A stretch of 64,000 nucleotides of DNA from CAMLOF01 sp041913045 (GCA_041913045.1 JAYSGB010000009.1:1-64000); one strand, 5' to 3'; positions 33,342-43,264 are shown, numbered from the stretch's first letter. Program-made: numbers and translations. Notes: a model not told the origin generated them from the letters alone.

Positions 33342-33986
33342 TCAGCTTCGAACATTCCGCCAAGACTCTACGAAGGCCCTTGCCTGTGTTGCCACGGTGG
33401 AGACTGAATCGCCAGGTTTGTACAGAGATGAGCCCAGGCCAAAGCCGCAGGCTCCTGCGGCGCGATAGGGCTTCAGCAATGAAGGTGTGATGCCCCCCAC
33501 CATGAGCAGGCGAACTGCTTTGGGCAACACCGCGCACATGGCTTTGATCGTATGGGGCGCCACCAGCTCGGCAGGGAAAATCTTGAGGGCATGGGCACCT
33601 TGACGTAGCGCCGCAAACGCTTCGGTAGGGGTCATGACACCGGGCAGGCTGATCAGCCCTCGAGCTACAGTGATACTGACCACCTCCTGATCGAAATGGG
33701 GTGATATCACAAGCTGACCACCTGCAGATTGGACTTGGCGTACCTCGTCTATATTGGTCACCGTGCCGGCACCGATAACCGCTTCTGGCAGGTGATGTGC
33801 CAGTTTTGCAATGCTCTCTAAAGGCTGAGGTGAATTGAGCGGCACCTCGATCAGGCGAAACCCTGCCTCGAACAGAGCCGAGCCCACAGGCAGGGCTTCG
33901 GCAGGGGATATGCCACGCAATATAGCCACCAAGGGCATTTGTTCTAGAGCTCGCTCAAAGACTGAGTGAGTGGATGTGGTGTTCAT
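33342..33986 (-). CDS. dgoA: 2-dehydro-3-deoxy-6-phosphogalactonate aldolase
   Basis: 214 residues of the KDPG/KDPGal aldolase class I TIM barrel. The catalytic Glu47 is in LIEVPLNS and the Schiff-base Lys135 in ALKIFPAE. The IEVPLNSP motif is typical of the galactonate type (DgoA). It cleaves KDPGal to pyruvate and glyceraldehyde-3-phosphate. The ATG at 33986 overlaps the dgoK stop (ATGA). Confidence 0.9.
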   Translation of the reverse strand: MNTTSTHSVFERALEQMPLVAILRGISPAEALPVGSALFEAGFRLIEVPLNSPQPLESIAKLAHHLPEAVIGAGTVTNIDEVRQVQSAGGQLVISPHFDQEVVSITVARGLISLPGVMTPTEAFAALRQGAHALKIFPAELVAPHTIKAMCAVLPKAVRLLMVGGITPSLLKPYRAAGACGFGLGSSLYKPGDSVSTVATQARAFVESWRNVRS

Positions 33987-34873
33987 AGGGACTTGTATAA
34001 ATGCCACAACGCTTGCCAGCTTGCCTGCCCAGGAGCAACTCGGGCAGGCAGACCAGCCAGGGAAAGGGCTTGCTGGTAGCGGGAGGTAAGACTATTCGCA
34101 CCGATAATCCACAAAGGCCCTTCGACCGTGGCGGCCTGTTGGCGTACCTCCTCTCCGATGACCAACCCCGACAGGTAGTCGGTCAAGCGTGTGGCTGGTA
34201 CACACTCAAACAAGGCTAGGGTGCGTGTGCCAAATGCGTTGTGCAACAACCCGCCTCCGGCAAGGGCTCGGCTCACGCCTTGCTCGAATGCTTCACTATC
34301 GGGGTCACCCTCGGTTTGGGGCAATGTGCGCGCCAGCAGCGAATGGTGCCGCAGCAGTTGGTAGAACTCACCAGTCATGTAAGTGGAGAAGTGCTGGATG
34401 CGACGGTCCCGCACAGTCACCCATTTGCTGTGCGTGCCAGGTAGCACCAGGGTCGCGTCCTGCAGGCCAAGGGTGAGCAGTGCACCCAGCACCTGCACCT
34501 CTTCTCCCCGCATTACGTCTGGTGGTGTAGACCATGTATGCGCCCCAGGATGTGTATTGCAACTCAGGCCCGGGACGATGGCCAACCGGCCCGGCTTGAT
34601 CCAGTGCAAGGCCGCAGCCAGATCGTCCCAGCCAGCCGGGCAGGGGCAGTAAGGGGCAACTTGCCAACCCTGCTGACTGCCCACCATCCCCGACATCAGA
34701 CACAGTTTTTCCTGCTGCCACCAGTCACCAAAATGGGTTTGGAATACGGCGGGAAACTCCCCAGCAGGAACGTTCAGTATCCCCAGCGGCGTCTGTTTTT
34801 CCTCAAGCACCCGACCGTGGGCATCCAGGCGTGCACCTCGCAATGAACTAGTGCCCCAATCAATAGCAATCAT
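33983..34873 (-). CDS. dgoK: 2-dehydro-3-deoxygalactonokinase
   Basis: 296 residues. It begins MIAIDWGTSSLRGARLDAHGR, the phosphate-1 region of DgoK-type kinases, and has GMVGSQQGW and LPGTHSKWV motifs conserved in the family. It phosphorylates 2-keto-3-deoxygalactonate for DgoA, which is translationally coupled downstream. Confidence 0.92.
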   Translation of the reverse strand: MIAIDWGTSSLRGARLDAHGRVLEEKQTPLGILNVPAGEFPAVFQTHFGDWWQQEKLCLMSGMVGSQQGWQVAPYCPCPAGWDDLAAALHWIKPGRLAIVPGLSCNTHPGAHTWSTPPDVMRGEEVQVLGALLTLGLQDATLVLPGTHSKWVTVRDRRIQHFSTYMTGEFYQLLRHHSLLARTLPQTEGDPDSEAFEQGVSRALAGGGLLHNAFGTRTLALFECVPATRLTDYLSGLVIGEEVRQQAATVEGPLWIIGANSLTSRYQQALSLAGLPARVAPGQASWQALWHLYKSL

Positions 34874-34884
34874 GGCCGGGGTCT

Positions 34885-35634
34885 TTAGCCGCGACCCACG
34901 TAGGGCATCTTGGTGGCCATTACCGTGGTGAACAGGATGTTGGCCGACAGCGGCAGTCGGGCCATGGTCATAAAGGTGTCGACCACCGCCGACATATCCA
35001 TACGGGCTTCGGGACGAACGCTGCCGTCGGCCTGTGGTACCCCGGCCGCCATGGCGCTCGTCATGTCGCTGGCCACGTTGCCGATGTCGATCTGGCCCAC
35101 GGCGATGTCAAAGCGCCGCCCGTCGAGTGCTGCCGCTTTCGTCAGGCCGGTGATGGCGTGCTTGGTTGCGGTGTAGGGAATGGAGCCTGGCCGAGGTGTG
35201 TGCGAGGAAATGGAACCGTTGTTGATGATGCGCCCTCCCTGAGGCTGCTGTTCACGCATCAGGGCAAAGGCCTGCGACAGGCAGTAGAAGGCGCCGTTGA
35301 GGTTGACCGCCACCGAGCGGTGCCAGTCGTCCAGGGTGGTCTGGTCGGGCGGCACCGAGGGAGTGAAGATACCGGCGTTGTTGAACAGCAGGTCGAGGCG
35401 GCCGTGCTCACGCCTGATGTCGGCAAACAGGCGCGTCACAGCAGCCGGGTCGCTCACGTCGGCAGGTGCCACATGGGCCGCCGCACGGGCGCTCCCAGCG
35501 GCGTCGGCCGTGGTGCGCAGGGCGTCTTCACGCCGGCCCACCAGAATCACTTGCCAGCCCTCGGCCAGCAGGGCCAGAGCGCAGGCGCGGCCAATCCCGC
35601 CGCTGGCCCCGGTGACCATTGCAATCTTGCTCAT
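34885..35634 (-). CDS. SDR oxidoreductase
   Basis: 249 residues. Rossmann TGASGGIG (8-15), NNAG, an active-site Ser with Y-x-x-x-K (YTATKHAIT), and a family C-terminus. It lies 11 bases before dgoK in the galactonate-type operon. It probably oxidises a sugar or sugar acid, such as an aldose at C1 or a keto-deoxy acid, but substrate is not evident. Confidence 0.85.
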   Translation of the reverse strand: MSKIAMVTGASGGIGRACALALLAEGWQVILVGRREDALRTTADAAGSARAAAHVAPADVSDPAAVTRLFADIRREHGRLDLLFNNAGIFTPSVPPDQTTLDDWHRSVAVNLNGAFYCLSQAFALMREQQPQGGRIINNGSISSHTPRPGSIPYTATKHAITGLTKAAALDGRRFDIAVGQIDIGNVASDMTSAMAAGVPQADGSVRPEARMDMSAVVDTFMTMARLPLSANILFTTVMATKMPYVGRG

Positions 35635-35664
35635 CGTGTCTCCAACCGTATGCGTGAATGTGGG

Positions 35665-36672
35665 TCAGTGGCCGAGCCCGCACAGGGCGTCGGCCGGGTA
35701 GCCGGGACGGGACCGACAGTCGTCAATGTACTGCTCGATTACGTCGCGGAAGGAGGAATCGGGCTGTAGGCCCAGGGCCGTTGCCCGTTCGGCGGTGGCC
35801 CCGCGAGCCCAGTTGCCAACGATATTGGCAATGCGCTCGTCGCGTTCGAAACGTACGCGCTGGCGCACCGTGGGACCGGCTACCGCTTCCAGTGCGTCCA
35901 GCATGTCGCCCACGCGCACGTTCAGGCTCGGAAGGTTGAGTGCCAGGCGTCCGCCCATGGCGTCGGCACTGGCCTGGTAAACCGCCAGCAGGCCAGCCAC
36001 GGTGCGGGCGGGCGAAGACACTGGGTGGGTGACGTCGGGATCGACCGGGCAGGTGGTTTCCACCCCGGCCAGCGGTTCGCGGATGATGCCACTGAAAAAC
36101 GACGAGGCGGCGCCGTTGGGACGACCTGGCCGCACGGTCACTGTCATCAGTCGGGCCGAGCGACCATCGATGTAGCCCTTGCGGGTGTAGTCGGCGATCA
36201 GGTACTCGCACATCAGCTTGTGCGTCCCGTACGAGGTCTGTGGCGAGGGCAGCGTGGTGTCGGTGATCAGTGCCGGCATGGCCTGGCCGTGCATGGGGCC
36301 GAACACTGCCACGGAACTGGCGAATACCAGCTTGGCGACCTTGCCTGACTGGCGCAGGCCCTCGAGCATGGCGCGGGTGCTGTCTAGGTTGGAGCGCAGG
36401 CCGAGCTCAAAGTCGAGTTCGCATTCGCCAGACACTGCAGAGGCCAGGTGGAACACCCCGTCAAAGCCGCTGGCAAATAGCGTGGTCTGTTCCAGCATGG
36501 GGCCGGTTTCGGCACTGACCCGGGGGTCGGACAGCAGATCGGCTGGTGGAGGGAACAGGTCGGCAATCACCAGTTCGGTGATGGCGCGGCCATCGAGTTG
36601 TCCTTGCTTCAGCAGCTCGCGGGCCAGACGTGCACCCAGGAAGCCGCCGCCGCCTGTCAAAAGGATGCGCAT
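35665..36672 (-). CDS. denD: NAD-dependent epimerase/dehydratase, DenD-like
   Basis: 335 residues of the extended SDR family. TGGGGFLGARLA is the NAD site, FASSVAVFG holds the Ser, and YGTHK carries the Tyr and Lys. Length and pattern agree with D-erythronate 2-dehydrogenase (DenD). It sits between an IlvD/Edd-type dehydratase (16 bases upstream) and an SDR. A tetronate-related activity fits the DUF1537/PdxA genes 10 kb away, but uronate or aldose dehydrogenase activity is not excluded. Confidence 0.75.
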   Translation of the reverse strand: MRILLTGGGGFLGARLARELLKQGQLDGRAITELVIADLFPPPADLLSDPRVSAETGPMLEQTTLFASGFDGVFHLASAVSGECELDFELGLRSNLDSTRAMLEGLRQSGKVAKLVFASSVAVFGPMHGQAMPALITDTTLPSPQTSYGTHKLMCEYLIADYTRKGYIDGRSARLMTVTVRPGRPNGAASSFFSGIIREPLAGVETTCPVDPDVTHPVSSPARTVAGLLAVYQASADAMGGRLALNLPSLNVRVGDMLDALEAVAGPTVRQRVRFERDERIANIVGNWARGATAERATALGLQPDSSFRDVIEQYIDDCRSRPGYPADALCGLGH

Positions 36673-36687
36673 GGTGGTGGGTTCCGT

Positions 36688-38427
36688 TCAGTGGTTGTCT
36701 TTGGGCACGAAGGCGCCCCGCTGGCCGACCAGAAAGTCCAGGTCGGCGCCTTCGTCGGCTTGAAGCACGTGGTCGATGTAGAGCTTCCAGTAGCCCGAGT
36801 TCAGCGGGGGTGCGGGCGGACTCCACTGGGCCAGGCGGCTTTGCAGCTCGGCTTCACTGATCTCCAGGTGCAGGCGGCGCTCGGGCACGTTGAGCTCAAT
36901 CATGTCGCCGTTCTTCACCACCGCCAGCGGACCCCCTGCGGCGGCTTCGGGTGAGGTGTGCAGCACAACCGTGCCATAGGCGGTGCCGCTCATGCGGGCG
37001 TCGCTGATGCGCACCATGTCGGTGATGCCCTTGCGCAGCACCTTGGGCGGCAGCGGCATATTTCCGATTTCCGCCATGCCCGGGTAACCCTTGGGACCAC
37101 AGTTCTTCAGCACCAGAATGCAGGTTTCGTCGACGTCCAGATCTTCGTCGTCGATGCGGGCGTGGAAGTCTTCGCTGTTCTCGAACACCACCGCACGGCC
37201 ACGGTGTACCAGCAGCTCGGGCGATGCCGCGCTGGGCTTGATGACGGCACCACGTGGTGCCAGGTTACCACGCAGGATCGCGATGCCGGCCTTGTCCTTG
37301 AACGGATGCTCGAAGGACTTGATGACCCGCGGGTCGTAATTTTGCGCATCGGCGATGTTCTCAGCCACGGTCTTGCCGCTCACCGTCACGATGTCCTTGT
37401 GCAGCAAGTGCTGGATTTCCTTCATCACTACCGGTAGTCCGCCGGCATAGCAGAAGTCTTCCATGAGGTGTTCGCCCGAGGGCTGCAGGTTGAGCAGGCA
37501 AGGCATCTCGCTGCCCAGGCGGTCGAAGTCGTCGACGCTCAGAGCGATGCCGAGGCGACGTGCAATAGCGATGAGGTGAATGACGGCGTTGGTGGAGCCG
37601 CCGATGGCCGCGAGTGTGCGGATGGCGTTTTCGAACGCCTCGCGGGTCAAGACCTTGGAGATGGTCTGGTCTTCGTGCACCATCTCGACGACGCGCCGCC
37701 CGGCGTTGCGCGCCAGCACGTTACGGCGACCGTCCACGGCAGGGTAGGTGGCGTTGCCCGGCAGGCCGATGCCTAGCGCCTCGACCATGCTGGCCATCGT
37801 GCTGGCCGTACCCATCGTCATGCAATGGCCGTGGCTGCGGTGCATGCAGCTTTCGGCTTCGAAGAAATCCTGCAGCTTCAGGGTGCCTGCGCGCACCTGC
37901 TCGCTCATGCTCCAGACACCGGTGCCGGAACCGAGTTCCTGGCCGCGCCACTTGCCGTTCAGCATGGGGCCGCCCGAAACGCCGATGGTGGGCAGGCCGA
38001 CGCTGGCTGCACCCATGAGCAGAGAGGGCGTCGTTTTGTCGCAGCCCATGAGCAGAACTACGCCGTCGAGCGGGTTGCCCCGGATGCTTTCCTCCACGTC
38101 CATGCTGGCCAAATTGCGGTACAGCATAGCGGTGGGGCGCAGCAGTGTTTCGCCCAAGCTCATTACCGGGAATTCGAGGGGAAAGCCGCCTGCCTCGTAG
38201 ACGCCGATCTTGACCTGCTCGGCCAGGGCTCGGAAGTGGCTGTTGCAAGGCGTGAGTTCGCTGAAAGTGTTGCAGATGCCGATGACCGGGCGGCCGTCGA
38301 ACTGATCGTGCGGCACGCCCTTGCCCTTGACCCAGCTGCGGTACATGAACCCGTCGCGGTCCTGGCGGCCGAACCATTGTTGGCTGCGCAGCGCATGGGC
38401 CGGTTTTTTCGGTGGGGTCTGGCTCAT
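36688..38427 (-). CDS. IlvD/Edd-family sugar-acid dehydratase
   Basis: 579 residues from the ATG at 38427 (GGAGG 6 bases upstream). Fe-S cluster cysteines are visible as C61 (ELTPCNSH), C129 (LLMGCDKTTPS) and C202 (GHCMTMGTAST), spacing like Rhizobium L-arabinonate dehydratase (60/128/201). It dehydrates an aldonate to a 2-keto-3-deoxy acid. As first gene of an operon ending in dgoK-dgoA, D-galactonate, D-fuconate or L-arabinonate are the likely substrates. Confidence 0.88.
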   Translation of the reverse strand: MSQTPPKKPAHALRSQQWFGRQDRDGFMYRSWVKGKGVPHDQFDGRPVIGICNTFSELTPCNSHFRALAEQVKIGVYEAGGFPLEFPVMSLGETLLRPTAMLYRNLASMDVEESIRGNPLDGVVLLMGCDKTTPSLLMGAASVGLPTIGVSGGPMLNGKWRGQELGSGTGVWSMSEQVRAGTLKLQDFFEAESCMHRSHGHCMTMGTASTMASMVEALGIGLPGNATYPAVDGRRNVLARNAGRRVVEMVHEDQTISKVLTREAFENAIRTLAAIGGSTNAVIHLIAIARRLGIALSVDDFDRLGSEMPCLLNLQPSGEHLMEDFCYAGGLPVVMKEIQHLLHKDIVTVSGKTVAENIADAQNYDPRVIKSFEHPFKDKAGIAILRGNLAPRGAVIKPSAASPELLVHRGRAVVFENSEDFHARIDDEDLDVDETCILVLKNCGPKGYPGMAEIGNMPLPPKVLRKGITDMVRISDARMSGTAYGTVVLHTSPEAAAGGPLAVVKNGDMIELNVPERRLHLEISEAELQSRLAQWSPPAPPLNSGYWKLYIDHVLQADEGADLDFLVGQRGAFVPKDNH

Positions 38428-38475
38428 TCTGCCTCCGTAGTGATTGTGTGTCGGGTGGGGATATTCGGGTTTACA

Positions 38476-38490
38476 TGTTATGGTAATACA
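38476..38490. promoter_or_regulatory. Candidate GntR operator in the divergent promoter
   Basis: TGTTATGGTAATACA is an imperfect palindrome in the 119-bp space between the dehydratase and hydroxyacid dehydrogenase genes. TGGTAT on the opposite strand at 39559-39564 (CATACCA), upstream of the GntR gene, resembles half of it. Probably recognised by the GntR protein at 39576-40361. Confidence 0.45.
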
Positions 38491-38546
38491 ATTAAAACGT
38501 TGTCGCAATGCACAAGCGACAGTGCCGAACAACAACAGGAGACTCC

Positions 38547-39512
38547 ATGAATGCCCCTTGTGTGCTTACCGTCGCGTCGCTTTCGCCGTATTACCTCGAA
38601 GGCCTCCAAGCCATGGGTGTCGAGGTGCTGGATCGCTTGCACGAACGCGATCCCGAGGCCTTTGCACGGCAGGCGCACCGAATCCGGGCGGTCGCCGCTG
38701 CCGGTGACTCCTTGGTGCCGGCTGCCTTAATCGCGCAGTTGCCGGCGCTGGAGGTGATTTCGGTGATGGGGGTGGGCTATGACGGCGTCGATCTGCCCGC
38801 GGCACTGGAGCGAGGCGTTTGTGTTGGTCATACGCCTGGTGTGCTGAACGACGACGTGGCCGACCTGGCCCTGGCCCTTATGTTGGCGGTCTCTCGTGGC
38901 ATCGTCGGTGCTGATGCACATGTGCGGGCTGGGCGCTGGCACACCGCAGGGCGTCCCCTTCAGCGCAAGATGTCGGGCGCACGCCTAGGTTTGGTGGGCA
39001 TGGGGCGAATCGGCCGCGCCATTGCGCAGCGCGCCCTCGCGTTTGGTATGCAGGTGGCCTACACTTCGCGCCAGCAAAAGGTCGACCTGCCGTGGGCCTT
39101 CTATGCGGACGTAGCAGAACTGGCGGCATGGAGTGATTTCCTGGTATTGATTACCCCAGGTGGTGCGGGTACGCGTCACTTGGTCGATGCCCGAGTGTTG
39201 GCGGCGCTGGGTCCCAAAGGCTACTTGATAAACGTCGCCCGGGGTTCGGTCGTGGATGAGGCGGCCTTGGTGCAGGCCCTGGCCAATGGCACCATTGCAG
39301 GGGCGGGGCTGGATGTGTTTGAGCGCGAACCCGCAGTGCCTGAAGCCTTGTGGTCCATGGAGCAGGTGGTGCTCACCCCTCACATTGGCAGTGCCACGCA
39401 CGAAACCCGGCAGGCCATGGCGGCGCTGGCCTGTGACAATCTGCGTGCCCGCCTTGCGGGCCAGGCGATGCCGACGCCGGTGCCCGAGTGTGCTCAGCGA
39501 GCAGGGCGATAG
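38547..39512 (+). CDS. D-isomer-specific 2-hydroxyacid dehydrogenase
   Basis: 321 residues. NAD-binding GLVGMGRIGRAIA, catalytic Arg in NVARGSVVDE, Glu in FEREP and His in LTPHIGSATHE: the full triad of the D-2-hydroxyacid dehydrogenase family, glyoxylate/hydroxypyruvate reductase type. RBS AGGAG 8 bases before the ATG. It diverges from the dehydratase operon and precedes a GntR gene. It may reduce a 2-keto acid arising from sugar-acid breakdown. Confidence 0.88.
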   Translation: MNAPCVLTVASLSPYYLEGLQAMGVEVLDRLHERDPEAFARQAHRIRAVAAAGDSLVPAALIAQLPALEVISVMGVGYDGVDLPAALERGVCVGHTPGVLNDDVADLALALMLAVSRGIVGADAHVRAGRWHTAGRPLQRKMSGARLGLVGMGRIGRAIAQRALAFGMQVAYTSRQQKVDLPWAFYADVAELAAWSDFLVLITPGGAGTRHLVDARVLAALGPKGYLINVARGSVVDEAALVQALANGTIAGAGLDVFEREPAVPEALWSMEQVVLTPHIGSATHETRQAMAALACDNLRARLAGQAMPTPVPECAQRAGR

Positions 39513-39575
39513 GGGTTTTCCTGGGGTTGGCATGGCTTGTGGCGAACATCTTATCGTCATACCATTGAAACTTCC

Positions 39576-40361
39576 ATGAGACCGCTAATGATCAAAAATG
39601 TTCACGGTAATACAGTAGATCTGCTGGGTGAGGCCATCGTGTCTGGGCGTTACCCAATAGGCACTTCCCTGCCGCCGGAGCCAGTTCTGGGCGAATCCCT
39701 GGGGGTCAGTCGCACTGTGGTGCGCGAGTCCATCAAATCCCTGATCGCAAAGGGGCTCATCACTACCGGGCCCAAGGTGGGCACGCGTGTCCAGCCCGAA
39801 GACCAGTGGAACTGGTTCGACCCCGACGTGATCACCTGGCGCTCCAAAGCCGGTATCACCCCCGAATTCCTGCGCGACCTCCAAGACCTACGCCGCATCG
39901 TCGAACCGGCCGCGGTGCGTCTGGCGGCCCAGCGCGCCACGCCCGCCGACATCTCAGATCTGGAGCAGGCCTTTGCCGGCATGCATCATGCGCTGCACTA
40001 CGGTGGCGACTATGTCGTACATGACCTGCGCTTTCACCAGATCCTGCTGCGGGCAGCTGGCAACAGGTTGCTCCTTCACATGAGCCGTGCCATCAGTGCC
40101 CTGCTGCGCACCAGTTTCGAACTTTCCACGCGCAGAAAAGACAGCCCGCTGCATTCCCTGCCGCTGCACCGCGCGGTCCTCGACGCGGTGGCTGCCGGCG
40201 ATCCCGATCGCGCCGAGCGCGCCATCCACGTCCTGATCGAGGGTGCCCATCAGGACATTGAGGAAGTCTTGGCGCCCAAGCGCCGTCGTACGCAAGCCAG
40301 TCCTGCAAAAACCGCCGCCGACCGGCCCGCCGCTCCTCGGCGCGCACGCAAGGCGGTCTGA
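39576..40361 (+). CDS. FadR/GntR-type transcriptional regulator
   Basis: 261 residues. The N-terminal winged helix contains LGESLGVSRTVVRESIKSLIAKGLI. The FCD domain follows, with HDLRFHQILLRAAGN and PLHRAVLDAV as metal-binding pieces. The C-terminus ends in an unusual basic, Ala/Pro-rich tail (KRRRTQASPAK...RRARKAV). The ATG at 39576 and another at 39588 are both possible. It heads the TRAP transporter genes and likely responds to a sugar acid. Confidence 0.85.
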   Translation: MRPLMIKNVHGNTVDLLGEAIVSGRYPIGTSLPPEPVLGESLGVSRTVVRESIKSLIAKGLITTGPKVGTRVQPEDQWNWFDPDVITWRSKAGITPEFLRDLQDLRRIVEPAAVRLAAQRATPADISDLEQAFAGMHHALHYGGDYVVHDLRFHQILLRAAGNRLLLHMSRAISALLRTSFELSTRRKDSPLHSLPLHRAVLDAVAAGDPDRAERAIHVLIEGAHQDIEEVLAPKRRRTQASPAKTAADRPAAPRRARKAV

Positions 40362-40373
40362 ACCGAGTTCTTC

Positions 40374-40919
40374 ATGCGAAAAGCCATTGACCTGTTTTTC
40401 CGCTTTCTGGAGTTGCTCATCGTGGTCGCCATGGTCGCCATGGTGGGCATGGTGTTTGGCAACGTGGTGTTGCGTTACGGATTTAACTCTGGTATCGACA
40501 TTTCTGAGGAAATGTCCCGCTACTGCTTCATCTGGCTAACGTATGTCGGCGCCATAGTCGCCATGCGCGATAAAGCGCACGTGGGCGTCGACGTTGTCAT
40601 CAAGATGTTGCCGCGGGCGGGCAAGAAGGTCTGCCTATTTCTGAGCGAATCGCTGATGCTGATGATCAACGTGCTGTTCTTCATCGGTACTTGGAAGATG
40701 CACGAACTGCAAGTCACTAACGTCTCGGTGGTGGTCGGCCTATCCATGATCTGGGTCTACGGGATCGGCTATGTGGTCAGCGTGGTGATGGGACTGATCA
40801 ACCTGAAAGTACTGGCCCAACTCTTGTGCGGGAGGCTACCCGACGACGAATTGGTGCAGGTGGAAGAGTCGGTGGACACGATCGAGGCGAAAGCCGACTT
40901 GCAGGAACTCAAAGGCTGA
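40374..40919 (+). CDS. dctQ: TRAP transporter small membrane subunit
   Basis: 181 residues with four membrane helices (first ~LLIVVAMVAMVGMVFGNVVL) and the DctQ pattern EEMSRYCFIWLTYVGAIVAMRDKAHVGVD. Together with the DctM and DctP proteins encoded directly downstream it forms a sodium-driven tripartite importer for an organic acid. Confidence 0.93.
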   Translation: MRKAIDLFFRFLELLIVVAMVAMVGMVFGNVVLRYGFNSGIDISEEMSRYCFIWLTYVGAIVAMRDKAHVGVDVVIKMLPRAGKKVCLFLSESLMLMINVLFFIGTWKMHELQVTNVSVVVGLSMIWVYGIGYVVSVVMGLINLKVLAQLLCGRLPDDELVQVEESVDTIEAKADLQELKG

Positions 40920-40922
40920 GCT

Positions 40923-42221
40923 ATGACCATTGCCGTATTTGTTCTCAGTCTGTTGGGTGGCATGGCCATTGGCATGCCCATCGCCTATGCGCTGCTGCTG
41001 TGTGGCGTCGTACTCATGACCTTCCTCGGCCTGACCACTAACGTGGTCAGCTTCGACAGCCAGATTCTGGCTCAGCGCTTTGTGGATGGAGCCGACAGCT
41101 TTGCCCTGCTGGCCGTGCCGTTCTTCGTGCTGGCCGGTGAGTTCATGAACGCAGGCGGCCTGAGCCGCCGCATCATCAACTTAGCAATGGCCTGGGTGGG
41201 GCACCTGCGCGGTGGCCTTGGCTATGTGGCCGTCATGGCCGCAATCATCATGGCTTCGCTGTCAGGTTCGGCCGTGGCCGACACCGCTGCCTTGGCCACG
41301 CTGCTCATTCCCATGATGCGTAACGCCGGCTACAACGTCGGTCGTTCCGCTGGCTTGATTGCCGCCGGCGGCATCATCGCACCCATCATCCCGCCCTCTA
41401 TTGGTCTGATCGTCTTTGGCGTGGCGGGTAACGTATCCATCACCAAGCTTTTTCTGGCCGGTATCGTGCCGGGCGTGCTCATGGGCGTGGCCATAGGCAT
41501 TGCCTGGTGGTTGGTTTCCAAGCGCGACAACGTGCCCACCCAGCCCCGCATGCCCCTGCGCGAGCGCCTGCGCTACACAGGCGAAGGTTTGCTGGCCCTG
41601 GCCCTGCCCGTGATCATCATTGGCGGCATGAAGATGGGAGTCTTCACACCCACCGAAGCTGCGGTGGTGGCGGCCGTGTTCAGTTTCTTCGTCGGCATGT
41701 TCGTTTACCGCGAACTCAAGATCAGCCACCTGTACCACCTTATTCTCGCGGCTGGCAAAACTACGGCCGTGGTGATGTTTTTGGTCGCTGCGGCCATGGT
41801 CAGCGCCTGGCTCATCACAGTGGCCGATATCCCTGCTCAGGTGGTGGGCCTGCTCGAGCCCCTGCTAGACAACCCCACGCTGTTGATGCTGGTGCTGATG
41901 GCGGTGATCTTGCTTGTGGGTACGGCCCTCGACTTCACACCCACAGTGCTCATCCTTACCCCGGTGCTGATGCCAGTGGTGCTCAAGGCCGGCATCGACC
42001 CGGTTTACTTCGGCGTGCTATTCATCATGAACAACGCCATCGGCCTCATCACGCCGCCAGTGGGCAACGTGCTCAACGTCATCTGCGGCGTAGCCAAGAT
42101 CGGACTTGACCAAGCCTTCAAAGGCGTGCTGCCCTTCCTGATCGCCCACGTGGTGGTGCTGTTCATGCTGGTCCTGTTCCCAGAAATCGTGACCGTGCCA
42201 CTGCAGTGGTGGATGCGATAG
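40923..42221 (+). CDS. dctM: TRAP transporter large membrane subunit
   Basis: 432 residues, about 12 membrane helices, with the DctM patterns GGLGYVAVMAAIIMASLSGSAVADTAAL, GGIIAPIIPPSIGLIVFG and FTPTEAAVVAA. This is the ion-coupled transport subunit. It starts 3 bases after dctQ. Confidence 0.94.
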   Translation: MTIAVFVLSLLGGMAIGMPIAYALLLCGVVLMTFLGLTTNVVSFDSQILAQRFVDGADSFALLAVPFFVLAGEFMNAGGLSRRIINLAMAWVGHLRGGLGYVAVMAAIIMASLSGSAVADTAALATLLIPMMRNAGYNVGRSAGLIAAGGIIAPIIPPSIGLIVFGVAGNVSITKLFLAGIVPGVLMGVAIGIAWWLVSKRDNVPTQPRMPLRERLRYTGEGLLALALPVIIIGGMKMGVFTPTEAAVVAAVFSFFVGMFVYRELKISHLYHLILAAGKTTAVVMFLVAAAMVSAWLITVADIPAQVVGLLEPLLDNPTLLMLVLMAVILLVGTALDFTPTVLILTPVLMPVVLKAGIDPVYFGVLFIMNNAIGLITPPVGNVLNVICGVAKIGLDQAFKGVLPFLIAHVVVLFMLVLFPEIVTVPLQWWMR

Positions 42222-42253
42222 CCTTTCCCTTCACAACCAACCAGGAGACATTA

Positions 42254-43264
42254 ATGATGAAACGACGTGCTGTTGCCACCCTGATCGCTGGGGCCGCACT
42301 GCTGGCCTCAAGCGGGGCTTTTGCCCAGTTTGCCGAGCGCACCATCAAGTTCACCAACGGTGTGGCTGCCGACCACCCCGTGGCTGACGGTGTTAAGCGC
42401 ATGCAGGAAGTGCTCGACGCCAAGACCGGCGGCAAGATCAAGATCAATGCCTTTTGGGGCGGCGCCGCTGGTGGCGACCTGCAGGCCACCCAGGCCCTGC
42501 GTGCCGGCACCCAGGAAATGGTCTGCACCTCCAGCTCGCCGCTGGTTGGCATCATTAAGGAACTGGGCGTGTTCGACCTGCCTTTCCTGTTCGCTAATGA
42601 AAAAGAGGCCGATGCCGTGCTCGACGGCCCCGCCGGCGAATACTTCAACAAGAAGCTCGAAGCCGTGGGTCTGGTCAACCTGGCTTATTGGGAAAATGGT
42701 TTCCGCAACCTCACCAACAGTCGCCGCCCGGTCGCCAAGGTCGAAGACTTCAGTGGTGTGAAGGTGCGGGTGATGCAGAACAACATCTTCCTCGACACTT
42801 TCAAGACGCTGGGCACCAATGCCGTGCCTATGGCCTTCGGCGAGGTGTTCACCGCCCTCGAAACCAAGACCATTGACGGCCAGGAAAATCCTTTCGTCAC
42901 CATTGACACTTCCAAGTTCTACGAGGTGCAGAAGTACCTGAGCGTGACACGCCACGCCTACACGCCCTTCCTGATTCTTTACAGCAAGAAGCTGTGGGAC
43001 CAGCTCAGCCCAGCCGAGCAGGCAGTGCTGCGTGAGGCCGCCATTGAAGGCCGCAAGGCTCAGCGCGCCTCCATCCGCGCACAGAGCGACAAGGCTCTGG
43101 CTGGCTTGAAGGCCAAGGGCATGCAGGTCAACGAGATTTCGCCGACCGAGCAGAAGCGCATGTTCGAAAAGGTCAAACCGGTCTACGACAAGCACCAGGA
43201 GAGCATTGGTGCCGAAGCCATCAACGTGGTGTTTGATGCCTTGAAGAAGGTGCGCGGCAACTGA
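42254..43264 (+). CDS. dctP: TRAP transporter substrate-binding protein
   Basis: 336 residues. A signal peptide (MMKRRAVATLIAGAALLASSGAFA) is followed by a DctP domain with the conserved Arg in VKVRVMQN and the GEVFTALETKTIDGQENP helix. Arg-carboxylate binding indicates an acid ligand. ATG at 42254 after AGGAG. Last gene of gntR-dctQ-dctM-dctP; a strong terminator follows. Confidence 0.93.
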   Translation: MMKRRAVATLIAGAALLASSGAFAQFAERTIKFTNGVAADHPVADGVKRMQEVLDAKTGGKIKINAFWGGAAGGDLQATQALRAGTQEMVCTSSSPLVGIIKELGVFDLPFLFANEKEADAVLDGPAGEYFNKKLEAVGLVNLAYWENGFRNLTNSRRPVAKVEDFSGVKVRVMQNNIFLDTFKTLGTNAVPMAFGEVFTALETKTIDGQENPFVTIDTSKFYEVQKYLSVTRHAYTPFLILYSKKLWDQLSPAEQAVLREAAIEGRKAQRASIRAQSDKALAGLKAKGMQVNEISPTEQKRMFEKVKPVYDKHQESIGAEAINVVFDALKKVRGN